From Lophius americanus (lineage: Eukaryota; Chordata; Actinopteri; Lophiiformes; Lophiidae): DNA of 64,000 bases. The notes under the pieces are model-generated. The model made no database searches. It was given only the letters and a program-made list of their open reading frames with translations, and was not told where the DNA came from. The position numbers and the translations under genes are program-made. Below are positions 51,629 to 64,000 of the stretch, one piece after another (position 1 is the stretch's first letter; each line of letters opens with the position of its first letter). The stretch spans positions 2,715,001 to 2,779,000 of the forward strand of contig JBBDHG010000135.1 of the NCBI GenBank assembly GCA_037951165.1, given 5' to 3'.

Positions 51629-52262
51629 ATGAAATTGATGAAATGATTAAGTTAGAACAATGAAAGTGTGTCCCTGAGTCATGGAATAGATGAGACGCTG
51701 ATGAGAACAGCTGATATCTCGTTGACAGCACCAGATAATGGCAGCAAGAAAATTAAGACTGTGCAGGTGTGAAAGGTGTGAATCGTAAGATGGTATTATG
51801 GTCTAGACTCTCATTCATCCATGTCATGAAAATCCTTGAAGGTTAAATCCAAAGGAACTGGACTTCTTTTTTAAACTTAGAGACGTTACGATATATAGAC
51901 GATATATAAGCTACTGTTTGATTTAATGTTTTATGTGAATATAAGGACTTTTATCGCACGTCTGTATTTTCTCTCTGACAAGCTGGAAGCATTTCATTAC
52001 ATGAAAATATGTCAAATCAGTTCTCAGTGGCAGTGGCCCCCATATCGGGCCCCACCTGCTCATCAGGAGCAAAAACCATCAACACCTTTATCCTTACACC
52101 GATGGAAGAGTCATCAAAGGCAACTTGGGGTTCAGTACCTTGCTGGAGGACACTTTGTCACTTCAATTGATGTCCACTGTCCTTCTGATAGGTGAAAACC
52201 ACTCTACCTCCTGAACTACACCAGCCCCAAAAGGAACCAGGCAGCAGTCAGAGAACACATAC

Positions 52263-52301
52263 TGCAGATAGTTCTGCAGATAGTTCTGCAGATAGTTCTG
52301 C
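52263..52301. repeat. 12-bp tandem repeat, about three units
   Basis: GCAGATAGTTCT repeated three times in a row, then a partial unit. Confidence 0.85.
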
Positions 52302-52589
52302 TACAACAGCTCCATTTCCCACATGAAAGCAGTAATCTCATCAGTTGACCATCATGATACGAATCCTTGACGCAGAAGAACTTCCACTATAATCTTGAAT
52401 TGCAGTGGTATAATGATTAGTTTGGTTGCTCAAGGAAACAACATGGTGGTTTTTTCATCAAATCTTCAGCTATACCAAATGAGGTTACGGCACACAAAAC
52501 TACTAACAAACACTATCACTGGTACTGTTAGCCAGCAGGATACCGGCAGTAACTATGGATGGAAACCGATACACTGCTGAAAACAACCC

Positions 52590-52640
52590 CGAAAGCAAAC
52601 ACTCAAAAGACGAAGACGAAGAAGAAGTTCTATTTAATAA
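52590..52640 (+). repeat. GACGAA/GAAGAA repeat tail
   Basis: AGACGAAGACGAAGAAGAAG ends a stretch resembling the 3' tail of the I-type LINE at 27322-27340. The body of the element is not recognisable. Confidence 0.4.
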
Positions 52641-52964
52641 TATGCATGTGTGACTCACTAGTACTTTCATTATTTAACTTTAACATTTATCTCTCTCATC
52701 CAAGTCCCTTCACGTGACTGGATAGACACTGAGACCTGACAACAGAGCAGCGAGGAGGACAGCTGGCACTTGCAGGTCTTCATTGACCAGCAGCTATTGC
52801 TGTGCATTCTGGGATTTGTAGTACCAGTTTTGTTTGTGCTGTATACCAGCGGATCAGTTATTGTGGATGTGAGTTTGAGATGTCTGCTCCAGCAGCTGTG
52901 AAGATTGAACTAGAAAAGATGGGCTGAGAGGAAACCCCGTTGAAGTTAAATTAAAAATGTAGCC

Positions 52965-52970
52965 TTTATT
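52965..52970 (-). terminator. Candidate poly(A) signal of the HUNK-like gene
   Basis: AATAAA on the - strand, about 430 bases after the TGA at 53402-53400. Position and distance fit a 3' end. Confidence 0.5.
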
Positions 52971-53399
52971 TCCAATATATTCATATTGAACATATGCACA
53001 ACCTGACAACAAGAATGAGTCAAAATGAAGGATTGTTTTTACTTTGACGCTAGTACAAAAATGTTTTCAGAGCATTTGATATAAATAGAAACATGCTGTA
53101 CGTTTACGAGCATTTCTCCTCTTCACATTGGGATGGGTTGAGACTGTTGAGTGAATTTCCAGAAGATAAAGTTAAGCTACATGTAGCAAGACCAAAAACC
53201 TACAAATAGACAGATTCAAATGAATTAATAATCAGAGTTTGAGTTTTTGGCATATATCAACATCTTTAGCATATTTTTTCTCTAGCTGCCATATACACCT
53301 GTCTCACAAAATATCTACTTGCTGGTATTTTCTAATTGCTAACACGGTTACCACGGTAACCTATGCACCTATTTCTGCCCCTCTCTGCCCCCTCGTGCA

Positions 53400-56300
53400 T
53401 CAATAGTCCTTGCTGTGTTGTAGCTGGTTCTTCTTCTCTGTTTTCCCCTGCAGCGCTGCGGGAAGCAGCGGCAGATTCAGGTCGGCCACCCGGCGCTGGA
53501 GAGATGAACGTTTCTCTTCCTCCCCTGGTACTGACAGATCTCTCCTCTTGCTCGGCTCCTGCCTGAGGCTCTTCATAACCAATGTCTGCTGTCTCTGTGG
53601 GGGGAAGGATGGAGGTTTAGCCCCGTTCAGCAGGAGTCCTGGGGGCCTAGACCGGGTCAACCCTACCCATGTCATCTTCCTGCCTCCGCCGTCTTTTAGC
53701 GCCACATTACGCAGGCGGGGCAGTGGGGCAGCAGGTAAAGTCTTTGTCCTCTCCATTGTACCCAGGTGATCTCTGCCTGAGGAGTGTGTGTCGGTCTCCA
53801 GAAGCATCCTGGGAGGGACACCATTCTTCTCTGAGGAGTAGAATGTCTGCAGCTTCTCCAGACGCTCGTTGATGCTCAGATGAAGACCATCCTTGTGGCG
53901 GATGTCATGGAAGAAGTCTGCTCCGATTTCTGCTGCCCCGTCTGACTGAGTTGTCCTGAGCAGGTGTGTGTGTCGCACTGGTCTCGGCGCGTTGCTGCCT
54001 CTCATTGGTTCAGTGGGCATGGGGACTTGGCAAGGTGCAGATTCACAGTGTTGGGATGCAGAGCTTTTAGGAGGAGACAGATGGAGCCTGTCTCCGTAAA
54101 CGGTGACTGGAAGACATAAACACAGAGAGTAAGTCCTGGTCTGCAGCTTTTTGTTTCATTCTTCCCCATAAAGTCTTACCTTCAGGAAACAGCATCTCTC
54201 TTGTTTCCAGTTTGATCTCCTCATCGGTGGCCCCATCCTCCGCAGACAGATGTACAGGACATGGGGAGGGAAAGCAAGGGGTTTTTGTTGGGGAACCAGA
54301 GTGAGGAAGCTGAGGTAGAGATGGAGAGGGTGGATGGTTCTCCACGTCCTCTTGGTGGTCCTTCATATGCAGCTCTTCGGGCCTCCTCCTGTTGCTGTGA
54401 CCTTCAGTTATCTGCTGGGCTCTCAGCGGCCTGCTGGGCAGCTTTGAGTTCTTTTCATTGGTTGGTTCAGACTATAAAACATGTGGTGATTAGCTGTCCG
54501 GACATCCAATCAAACTCACACCACCTCAGAAACTGAAGGCTCATTTATGCTCCCTCTATGTCTCTGGTTGGATCAGAGACGTAGAGGGAGCTGATAAGAA
54601 TGTAAACATTTTAAAAAGGCTATTTTATAGATGAGAAAATGCATTGCAACAAGCAACACCAACAAACAAACAAACAATCATTACATTTAACTCCTGGAAA
54701 ATAAAATCAGACAAGTGAAGTGCATTTATAAAACACACTTAAACTACTTTACAGGACACACATTAAATGTTGGTATAATTAACAGACCATTGTTTCCCTC
54801 TAATCCCTAAAAGTAACTGAATAACGGCAACACTGGCCTTCCATATTAGAGACAATGTTGTAATTACCTGAAAAATATTCATTTAACTCGCAATTAATCA
54901 CACAGGTGGTATTTTGCTAACCGTGAGAGCAACTTAACCCATGATGCAAAAGTGTCTTACCCCAGAAGTAAAAGTAATCTATAAGATTACTGCAGAACAG
55001 GCATCTCTTGCGTGACTCAGAACACATTTAAACATGAGCTTTACCCTTCTAACATGTGTAAAATATGAACTATTAGTGTAAAATATGATAGATATCTAGG
55101 AAAGGTAAGGAATTTAAGCCCAAAAAACTTTTTGACTTTTTTCGTAAACATGTTCCCCCTAGTGAGTAAACTATGAACATGAATATGAATATTAGAAAAC
55201 AGATATGATGTACACAAGAGAGATCTCTTCCAGTCCAATCATAAGCACCAAATTTGGACTACATTGGACCAACAGTTGAGAAATAATGTCCCATAAACTT
55301 TTGGAGATAAAGCCCCAAATGTTCAATCGTCCTTTCTCAAAATCGATCCAGTTAAATCGATTCATCGTTTTAAAAGGACCAATCTGTGGAGAAGCTGCAG
55401 CGCCAGCGATGACGATTCCATAATATCCCAAACTTTTTGTGGGATATAGTTATTTTTGAAATACTGCATCTAGTGTCAGCGATGTGTGTCGTTACACGTA
55501 AAACATGATAAATGCGGCCTTCATGGTCCCTTTTTTTTCTCATATGGGAATAAATCTGCTTGTGTAAGAAATTCCTATTTTATTCATAATTCAAAAACAT
55601 TTATCAGACCTTGGAACTAACCCCCAGAGTAACAAAGTAAACTTGAGATTAGCCTCGTGTTTGAACTATTAACAGTGATTAAGTCCTATACAGTTTTTTA
55701 TGGCTGTTCAGCCTTGGCTTTATGGTGAAAATAAAAACTTTCTTTCTGTCACATTTCTCACAGAGATTTGGTTGCTGAAAACGACATGCTAATGTAGTTT
55801 TGTCGATTCAGCATCACCTTTAGTAACAACTTTTACTATATAGTAGTGTCATAATACATGCATGGATCTAACAAACTCACAGAGTTTTGGTGAAGATTTT
55901 TTATGTGCAGTAAAAAGCTAAATATAACAAAATATACGTACAACTAACAAAATATACGTAAAACTGTTTCAGACGGTCGTTATAGTTGTAGTTTGGTTCC
56001 ACAACGTTAAAATGCTGTGAAAACGTGTGAACTGTGTCCAAATTTAGGTTACCGCAATGAGGTGATTGGAGCCATTTGGGGCTTGGATCGTACCGCACAA
56101 CATTACCAGTTCTAACTTCAGAAGAGTCAGCTCATCAGTTTACCAAACAAATAGTTGTGGTGGCACTAAACATCCAGAGTAATTACTAATCTAGTAAGGA
56201 ACAAACCAACAAGGTTTTCCACACAGCTCCTTCTAATGCAATCACAGATCACAGCTTGAGAGCATTTGAGGCATATTTCCACCACCAGGGAGAGCTTTTT

Positions 56301-59300
56301 CTCAGTCTTCACAAAAACGTTTTCAACCCATAATTTCTCAACCTTTGATCCGATTCAGTCCAAATGTTGTGCATATAATTCGCCTCGAGCAGCTCTATCT
56401 TGTATACGTAATATTTCAGTCTGATAGTTCATATTCTACTCACAAGTGGAGCTTTTCTTACGAAAATACTGTTTTTTGGACATGATAGTTCAATCAGGGG
56501 GATTACTTGTACAACACAGGGGAATTGGGGCTTCTATGGGAGATTCGCCAGCAAAGCCCTAGTTGTATTTGTGGTTGTAATGTTATGGATGAAATTACCT
56601 GTGTCTGAGTTTTTGTGTCCATTTTATTCCTCTCGCTCCTTGTAGTCTTGCTATGAAAACTCCAATCATTGCCCGCTGTCTTCTGATGAATCAATCATTT
56701 TTAGTTGTTAAAACTTTACAGGAAACTTTTCATAGACCAGCATGTGTGTGACTGGAATCAGGAAAGTTGTGGCGGTCTGTGTGAGTTTGTGAACCTTGCC
56801 AGCCTTGGTTCCTTTCTGGCTCCTGCTGAGCTTGTTGAGCAGCAGGTGATAGGAGGCCATGATGGCGGAGGGTCGGTTGGCGGTGAGCGTTTGTACGATC
56901 TCGGAGATGGAGAAACCCAGAGTCTCTGTCATGCACCTCAGCACAGACGGGTTTAGATCTTCTGTAGACAACCTGGAGAACAATGAGGGAAAGAGGGATG
57001 CAGAAAGAGGACAGTTCTAAGCAGCAGAGGGAGAAAGTTCGGGGGTCATCAGGAATCTTGTTGGTTATGAGAAATCAGAGACTGAAGGAATTTGGATTGA
57101 ATAGTTATGAGAACAACAAAACTTCATTCATGTGGATTTTGGAAAAAATAAATTATTACCAGGAAGAGCCACACTTGATTGCATTTCCACACTGAGCAAA
57201 GTGATGAGAGACTTTAAGACATGCTATAATACGTACAAGTCTTAGCCAACCGACCACAGAAATGTTCATTTTGTTAGAAACTCGCTGTCACTCTCTTCTC
57301 GGTTCAGTTTCCCACGTTGTAAAGTTTGCTGCAGAACTTTTCCTAACAAGAGTTTTTGTCCCAATTTACCCTTATGGTAAAATACATAAAAACTCAAGTT
57401 ACAAATGCATGCAGGTGCTCCATATTAAAACTCAAAATCGGTCATTTTTAATATTATATGTAGAGAATAAACTTCTCATAGTGATTAGTAATTGTGTCAG
57501 TTTATTTGATCTTGCTTTTTGTTGCTGCGTTTTTGTGCAGGTTCTCACTCAGGGGACCGGTACCTGTTTTTATGAGAGAGCGTGTGGAATGGTTTCTTGC
57601 CATATCCCTCATTGATCCATCTCTCCTCTGTTGCAGCTCTGACGCTGGGTCTCTTTGCCGGGTCAGGCTCCAGGAGAGACAGCACAAACGCCTCAGCGCC
57701 TGAAGCAGGAGCACAGTCTTAGGATATGTTTTCATAGCTTTTATGATTTCTAATCATAATCTTCCTTTTTTTTTGTGATACATTTTTTGTTAAAAGGTTG
57801 ATGTTGTGATGTTGTGTGCTACAGGCGAAGGCCCAACATAGAATATGCCTGTCTACGTTTGTATATAGGCATAGTCAGCTAATCGCTACAAGGCTGTGAA
57901 AAGGTATTCAGATTTAGGTCAGATTTACAAAATAAACTTAACAAAACAAAGCCAGCATGGGTAACATAAAAATAAGAGTTTGAAATATTATTTTTATCCA
58001 ATAGGAATCCTATAGGATTATTTTTCCTATAGTTAAAAATACCTTTGTCCCTGGTGTGAAAAAGTATTCAACCCCTTGCTTTGGATCACTACGTCACTGC
58101 AGTGGGATTTTTACTCACTCCTCTCTATGGAACAATGACTTCAACATAGTTTGTTAGCATTTGTGTGGTTGTGTGTGAGTGTGAGCAACTGTTGGTCAAC
58201 ATCTTTATTATAAGAATCTAACCCAAAATGTGCCTGAAAGATAATGTGTTAAATGTTCTGTTCTTATAAAGTTTTATAAATAACGTGAATAACTTCACAA
58301 CGCCTATGTAATATATAAGCCTCTGGCCGGTCCAAAGAGGGAGGAGCTGTATTGGGTTAATGTCCTACTTGGCTCAAGGGCACTCAAGCATGTGGATTAG
58401 GTTCACAATCAGACCACCACATCTATCGCACCTTTGTTTGAATGGTTGTTGCCAAATTGGGTCATTAGGCGGATGCTGCAGAAACACTCTGCCAAACTGG
58501 CGTCACTCATGGTGACTTCACTGAAACTTTATCGGATCTCCACCGACGCATTCTGTCAGACTGCAGACAGAGTCTGACAAGGGTGATAGTTTCACTTTGA
58601 CTGGTGATACTGGATGAGCTCCATGGTCTGGAAAAGGCTGTTGAAGCCTGTTATCATCAGGCATCTGAGTCCTCTAATGACCTAGATCGCACCAACGGCT
58701 GTGAAATTACTGTATAATAATAATAATAATACATTTAATTTATAACGCACTTTACATTTGGATCAAATCTCAAATTGCTACAAAGCAAAAGCAGATAAAA
58801 GCATCGTATGACTGTGTGACCATTTTTTGTGGGCTCTTACTTTACGTTTACTATGAATTTAAAAGAAGGCCAGAATATTCTATTATTGCAGTTGCTAGAA
58901 CAGTTATGAAATCAGTTTAAACTAGGCCTATGCTGTCGTCAACGACAGCAAGGGTATATCAAAGAAAAGTCTCCAATCCCCTGCGTTCTGAAAACAATAC
59001 CCCTGATTCAACATCTCAAAAAAATTTGAAGTTATGTAAAAAAAAAAACTGTTTTTTGTAAAAAAAATAAATAAAAAATCCCCCTATGATGTCCACAGTA
59101 CTTTTTGGTTAAAAAAATCTCCTTGGATTGGATTCATGCGTACCCAGTTTGGACGAAGTCGGACAAATCTTTTTAATTATGGCCCAAAAATATTTGGAGA
59201 TAAAGCTCCCCTGAGTTCTGAAAATATCCAGCCGATCTTTCCCAAAATCCATACAGTTCTTCTCCGCATTAATGTCTATGAAGTTATAAAGTTTGAAAAA

Positions 59301-62300
59301 CTATCCGTGAAATAGTTTTTGAGTTCTGTCCGGGAAAAAGTGTTTCCATAAAAAAACAGCTGTTTCTGCGGATCTGCGGCGAAGGCAGCTGCAGACGCGG
59401 CGATGATGAGGACGTTGACGATTCCATTACATCCCCGACTTTTCGGAGATATAATAAGTATTATTATTATTATTATTAAGTTAAGAACACAAACAAAGTA
59501 GCTACGGTTTGTAAGTTTGTGTCAGTTTGCACCCCCACAGAGCTTCAATTGCAAGAATCAGACCGCCAACCCCCAGTATGGTTGCACTCTTCCCTCTGCA
59601 GCACAGACTTTAATGTTATACAACAGTAGTATGAGTGAAGATTGAAACAGATAAAAGCGGGGTTAGGCTACATGGTCATGTTTATTTTGAACTTGGTTGC
59701 GGTTTTGATTGACAGCTGGTCAGAGGAGTTGTTGAAGCAGCAGAGCCTGCACTGTGTAACTATCACCCTGACTGCCTGAGCGGAGGGGAGGGGCTGTTAC
59801 TCATGATGAAGATGACTGTGAGGTCAGAAATAATTTGTGGGCGTGTCTGTCTGATTGTCATTTCAGAGAGAGGCTGGAGTGATGGGCGCTGTCTGTCATA
59901 ATGATCCTCATGGTTCTGTATGGCTCTGAGCTGTACAGAGATGACCAAACCAGGTAGAGAGAAGCATGAAAGTAGAAACGGCAGGTGAACCCGTCCCGTC
60001 TGCTGTCGTGGGTTCTTGTTTGTTCTCCGAGGACATCAATAGTGTAAATGGTCCTTCAGTTTGGACTGGGACACATTAATGGTCACAATGCTGAAAGAGT
60101 GCCTACCTCTGAGTGATGACAATGAGTGTTGGGATGGATGCCAACGGCAGGTCCGGACAGACTCAGAGGTTTAAACCCATAATGCTCCATTTGATTGGAT
60201 ACAATCAGTTGTCTCATTTTTAAGGACTGAGTAAAAGATATTTTTTTCAACCACAGTTTGTGACTCATAAAATAAAGGCTCGATTTCTTGATTTGAATTA
60301 AATATGTTGAATAATTAAGTGGCCAATTGCCCAGGATGTACCCCACCTCTAACCCATGCCCAGATGGCATAGGCCCCAGGTCCCCTCAATCAACCAAACT
60401 TTATTTATATAGCACTTTTCATACATAATAAATTAACACAAAGTACTTTACTTTAAAAGAAAAATAATAATTTCCCCTTAGCCACCCACCCTTCACCACA
60501 CCCATTCACACACAAGACAAAAAATGAACCGCAAAAAATGGAGCTAAGAAAGAATGATATAAAAACCATTTCCCCCTTAAGCCATTGCCATCCCCACAAG
60601 GCAAAAACAACTACATAATGGGACTATAAAAACAGGAACTGAACTGAGGAAACGGCATCATAAATCTTCAATAATGCCCGAGTGACCCTGAGCAGAATGA
60701 GCGGCTACATAAAACTGGTGGTTGACTTTTCTCTAAAATCAACTTATTTGCAATAAGAATAAGTGTTGCTTAAGACAACATTAAATTAAAATAACAGGAG
60801 CAAAATGATCCACACACATTTCTACTCTCATGGAATGCATATTAGTCTTATACATTTACATATTAAAATCTTTATAGATATTGATATAAAAAAGAAAGAA
60901 AGATATAAAGATATCTTTTTTTCCATTTACTTTCAGGGTTCGATCAAACTGCTTGTTTGTGCACTTTCTTCAATGGATTTTGGGAAAACCGTGAACATTC
61001 ATTCATTAAACCAAATGTTAAGGGTCAGGATCTGATGAGGACTGACTCTTTAACATAGAATGGCCAAAACATGGCAAAGGAAACAGAGGAGAGAAAAAAG
61101 TGATAAGAAAACCAATCAGTGAGTTAACAGAATGAAAAATGGTCTGATATGAAAGACAGTGGACAAAAAACGAAGAAGCAGGAGTGTAAGCAGAGTTTGA
61201 AGTATAACCCCATCCGGAGGTGGGATCCACTGAAAGTGAACATCCGTGTTTCTGCCTGTGGCAGCGATACAGCCACTAATCCCATCTTGTCACAGTTTGA
61301 AAACATCAAAGCTGCTCTGGTTTTGCCCGCAGTAACAGGAGCCATATTTGTTTATGGTGACACGGCAGCATGACAAAGTGTAATTTAGTGACTAGAGACC
61401 AAAATAAAGCAGAGAAAAAAAGGGGGAAACTAAGGCCTCGTTGTCTTTGGAAGAGAAAGAGTGGAATAAATAACCCTACTGTGTGGTAGTAAGATCAGTC
61501 ATTTAGAAAAGCTCCTCATTATGATGAAGTCATTAATGTCCAAAATATCACATCCAACTTTGATCTTTCACAACCTGTGAAACTATGGGAGAATGCTGTC
61601 AATGGGTATCCAATCACTGGGTCACCTGGTCAATGATTATTATATCCCCAGAAAGCATTATGGATTCGTCAAAACCCCCTCGCAGATCCGTCGTGTTTAA
61701 TCGTTAACTCAAAAACGATTTTCATTGATCATTTTCAAATTTTGTGCCCAAATAGTCCTAAGTGTTGGGAAGAACTGGAATGATTTTGGGAATTGTCAAT
61801 TGTACATTTTTGACACTAGAGGGAGTTTTATCTCCAAAAGTATTAGTGCCATAATTTTTTCAACTATTTGTCCGATTTAGACCAAATTTGGATATTGGGC
61901 TTTTTGGGGGATATACCCTTGTTATCGAGGACTACGGCCTAGCCCTAGTTTTTCGGTTTCTTTTTTTATTATTATTGCCAAGTTAACTACATCCATATAT
62001 ATTTCTCATTACTTTTTTTTAGTTTTGCTTGATGTCATCCCCATTCGTAGTCTTTTTCTTATCTGTTTTGCGTTAATAGGTGGACATCATGTTAAGACAG
62101 TCTTCCTCCAGTCAGATGAAATGTTGCGTTACCTTTACTGACGTCACTAGGGATGCTGCTGATGTCTCCGTTGACCATCTTGTGGTGGAGCTGTTTGATG
62201 TTGAAAGGCTCGACAGTGAAGGGCAGGGTCCCTGTCAGCATGGCAAACATACTCACACCTCTGCACACACAAGAACAACGTGACATCAATCCAGACGCTT

Positions 62301-62693
62301 TCAGAGAGATGTGGTTGGTGATTTGTTTAAAACAGCAAGTAACACCACAGCCAGGACAGCTAGCCGTCTCAACAGACACTCTGGTTGTCACTCACATGGA
62401 CCAGACGTCTACTTTGGGTCCATACTTCCTGTGAGCGAGCAGCTCGGGGGCCGCGTAGGCAGGACTTCCACACTGGGTGTTTAGGAGCTCCAGTGACAAA
62501 GAATCAGCCTTCAGAGTGTTACTCAGACCAAAGTCTGTGGGAGAAGTGATCATTTTAACAGCGGAGCAGAAAGACTGATCGGTCCAGCATGTTGCATCGT
62601 TGTGATCTCATTAGAAAAAGCTGGAATGTCAACATACCCACAATCTTTATATTGTTATGTCCGTCCAACAGGAAGTTTTCAATTTTTAAATCC
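53400..62693 (-). CDS. HUNK-family Ser/Thr protein kinase, 5' end outside window
   Basis: Exons read downwards: 62693-62638, 62534-62396, 62260-62133, 57699-57564, 56972-56795, 56682-56599, 54471-54180, 54106-53400; 1,720 coding bases with matching phases. The first visible exon gives the catalytic loop DLKIENFLLDGHNN, then the DFG motif, the activation segment with CGSPAYAAPELLA and KYGPKVDVWSIGVSMFAMLT, and LEPDPAKRP near the end of the kinase domain. Next is a UBA-like segment (RLSTEDLNPSVLRCMTETLG, residues matching HUNK LEDLSPSV). The last three exons encode a long Ser/Pro/Lys-rich tail ending QLQHSKDY. AYAAPELLA and the post-kinase STEDL block point to HUNK rather than MARK, SNRK or NIM1. 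The tail is not obviously like mammalian HUNK, so this may be a fish paralogue. The ATP-binding half is not in the window. Least certain: the small exon 56682-56599 and the weak donor after 56795. Confidence 0.85.
54549..54591. repeat. 18-bp hairpin in HUNK-like intron
   Basis: GCTCCCTCTATGTCTCTG (54549-54566) and CAGAGACGTAGAGGGAGC (54574-54591) are reverse complements except for one position, with a 7-base loop. The context (GGCTCATTTATGCTCCCTC) resembles the end of a fish DNA transposon relic. An expressed hairpin RNA is possible but unsupported. Confidence 0.7.
54600..55020 (-). other. HUNK-like intron sequence without features
   Basis: AT-rich intron between the exons ending at 54471 and 56599. 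Apart from a short ACAAACAAAC run (about 54661-54675), nothing stands out. Confidence 0.4.
55020..55450 (+). repeat. Copy of the dispersed unclassified repeat
   Basis: Contains TAATGTCCCATAAACTTTTG then GAGATAAAGCCCC (55287-55320), CTGCAGCGCCAGCGATGACG (55397-55416) and a terminal ATATCCCAAACTTTTTGTGG (55424-55443). The same ordered marks occur at 59180-59455. Confidence 0.65.
55878..56270 (-). repeat. Copy B of a 380-bp diverged repeat pair
   Basis: Partner of 51100-51490. It lies in a HUNK-like intron on the same strand as the gene. The - strand segment PKWLQSPHCGNLNLDTVHTF is open; the equivalent in copy A reads PKWLQSHYCGFLNLDTIDTF. Unclassified. Confidence 0.7.
56320..56570 (-). repeat. 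Partial copy of the dispersed unclassified repeat
   Basis: CATAATTTCTCAACCTTTGA and TCCGATTCAGTCCAAATG (56329-56364) match 61850-61890 and carry the AAATACTGTTTTTTGG mark (56463-56478). It lies just before the small HUNK-like exon 56599-56682. Confidence 0.55.
57740..58700 (-). other. Large HUNK-like intron, first part
   Basis: Intron between exons at 57699 and 62133. The phrase GTGTGAAAAAGTATTCAACC (58043-58062) resembles the terminus of a Tc1-type element, but no partner end was found. 58320-58700 is less AT-rich but has no homology I recognise. Confidence 0.4.
58713..58778 (-). repeat. Short interspersed repeat tail, inverted copy
   Basis: AAT run followed by ACATTTAATTTATAACGCAC and TTTACATTTGGATCAAATC, the reverse complement of 26871-26940 with about one mismatch in 40 bases. 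Confidence 0.75.
59000..59480 (+). repeat. Most complete copy of the dispersed unclassified repeat
   Basis: In order: CCCCTGCGTTCTGAAAACAA (58979-58998), AAAAACTGTTTTTTG, a GATTGGATTCATGCGTACCC part, ATTATGGCCCAAAAATATTT with GGAGATAAAGCTCCC (59176-59212), CTGCAGACGCGGCGATGATG (59390-59409) and ACATCCCCGACTTTTCGGAG (59430-59449), ending in an ATT run. No open frame of note. Confidence 0.65.
59481..61630 (-). other. Large HUNK-like intron, middle part
   Basis: No exon recognised on either strand. ACTTTATTTATATAGCAC (60399-60416) is a typical fish short repeat piece. Otherwise featureless. Confidence 0.4.
61640..61950 (-). repeat. Copy of the dispersed unclassified repeat
   Basis: TTATATCCCCAGAAAGCATT (61639-61658), GTTTTATCTCCAAAAGTATT (61825-61845), CATAATTTTTTCAACTATTT, TCCGATTTAGACCAAATTTG. 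Orientation is opposite to the copies at 55020 and 59000. Confidence 0.6.
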
Positions 62694-62699
62694 CTGCAG

Positions 62700-63965
<1,266 letters not shown>

Positions 63966-64000
63966 AGGCCTTAGCCGTAACATGCAACACAGCGCTACTG

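Noticed and set aside
53410..53872. Long + strand frames opposite the last HUNK-like exon
   Set aside because: They mirror a real - strand coding exon whose frame, acceptor and phase fit the upstream kinase exons.

Overview
The window is vertebrate nuclear DNA, almost certainly from a ray-finned (teleost) fish. The genes are split into many short exons with GT-AG introns. The gene-free DNA is AT-rich and full of fish-type transposon debris (Tc1/mariner, hAT-like inverted-repeat elements, several non-LTR retrotransposons, microsatellites). No bacterial, viral or CRISPR-type system is present.

Four genes can be read exon by exon. (1) agbl5 (cytosolic carboxypeptidase 5), + strand, 13166-22910: 15 coding exons join in frame to 956 codons, with a shorter 832-codon alternative ending inside exon 11. 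(2) ost4, - strand, 25050-25163: a complete 37-residue oligosaccharyltransferase subunit, tail-to-tail with agbl5. (3) selenoi (ethanolaminephosphotransferase 1), + strand, 27437-38760: ten coding exons, 396 residues, with an in-frame TGA read as selenocysteine and a form-2 SECIS hairpin about 1 kb downstream. (4) A HUNK-family Ser/Thr kinase, - strand, 62693 down to 53400: eight exons covering the catalytic loop to the C-terminus; its first exons lie beyond the right edge.

Layout: 1-13 kb has no recognisable gene (LINE scrap, a dead Tc1 copy, unclassified repeats); 13-23 kb agbl5; 23.5-24.2 kb an internally deleted Tc1 element; 24.5-25.8 kb ost4; 26.6-27.35 kb the 3' end of an I-type LINE, stopping about 95 bases before the selenoi start codon; 27.4-41.6 kb selenoi, with repeats in its introns and after its coding region; 41.6-53 kb gene-free repeats; 53-62.7 kb the kinase gene, with repeats in its introns; 62.7-64 kb gene-free, ending in a long GT/GTGC microsatellite.

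The genes are not a pathway. agbl5 trims glutamate side chains from tubulin, ost4 belongs to the ER N-glycosylation complex, selenoi makes phosphatidylethanolamine, and the HUNK-like protein is a signalling kinase. From memory, AGBL5, OST4 and SELENOI also lie on the same human chromosome arm (2p23), so the first three probably form a conserved block. All exon joins are by eye, supported by splice motifs, phase agreement and similarity to remembered vertebrate proteins; none was checked by alignment or RNA data.
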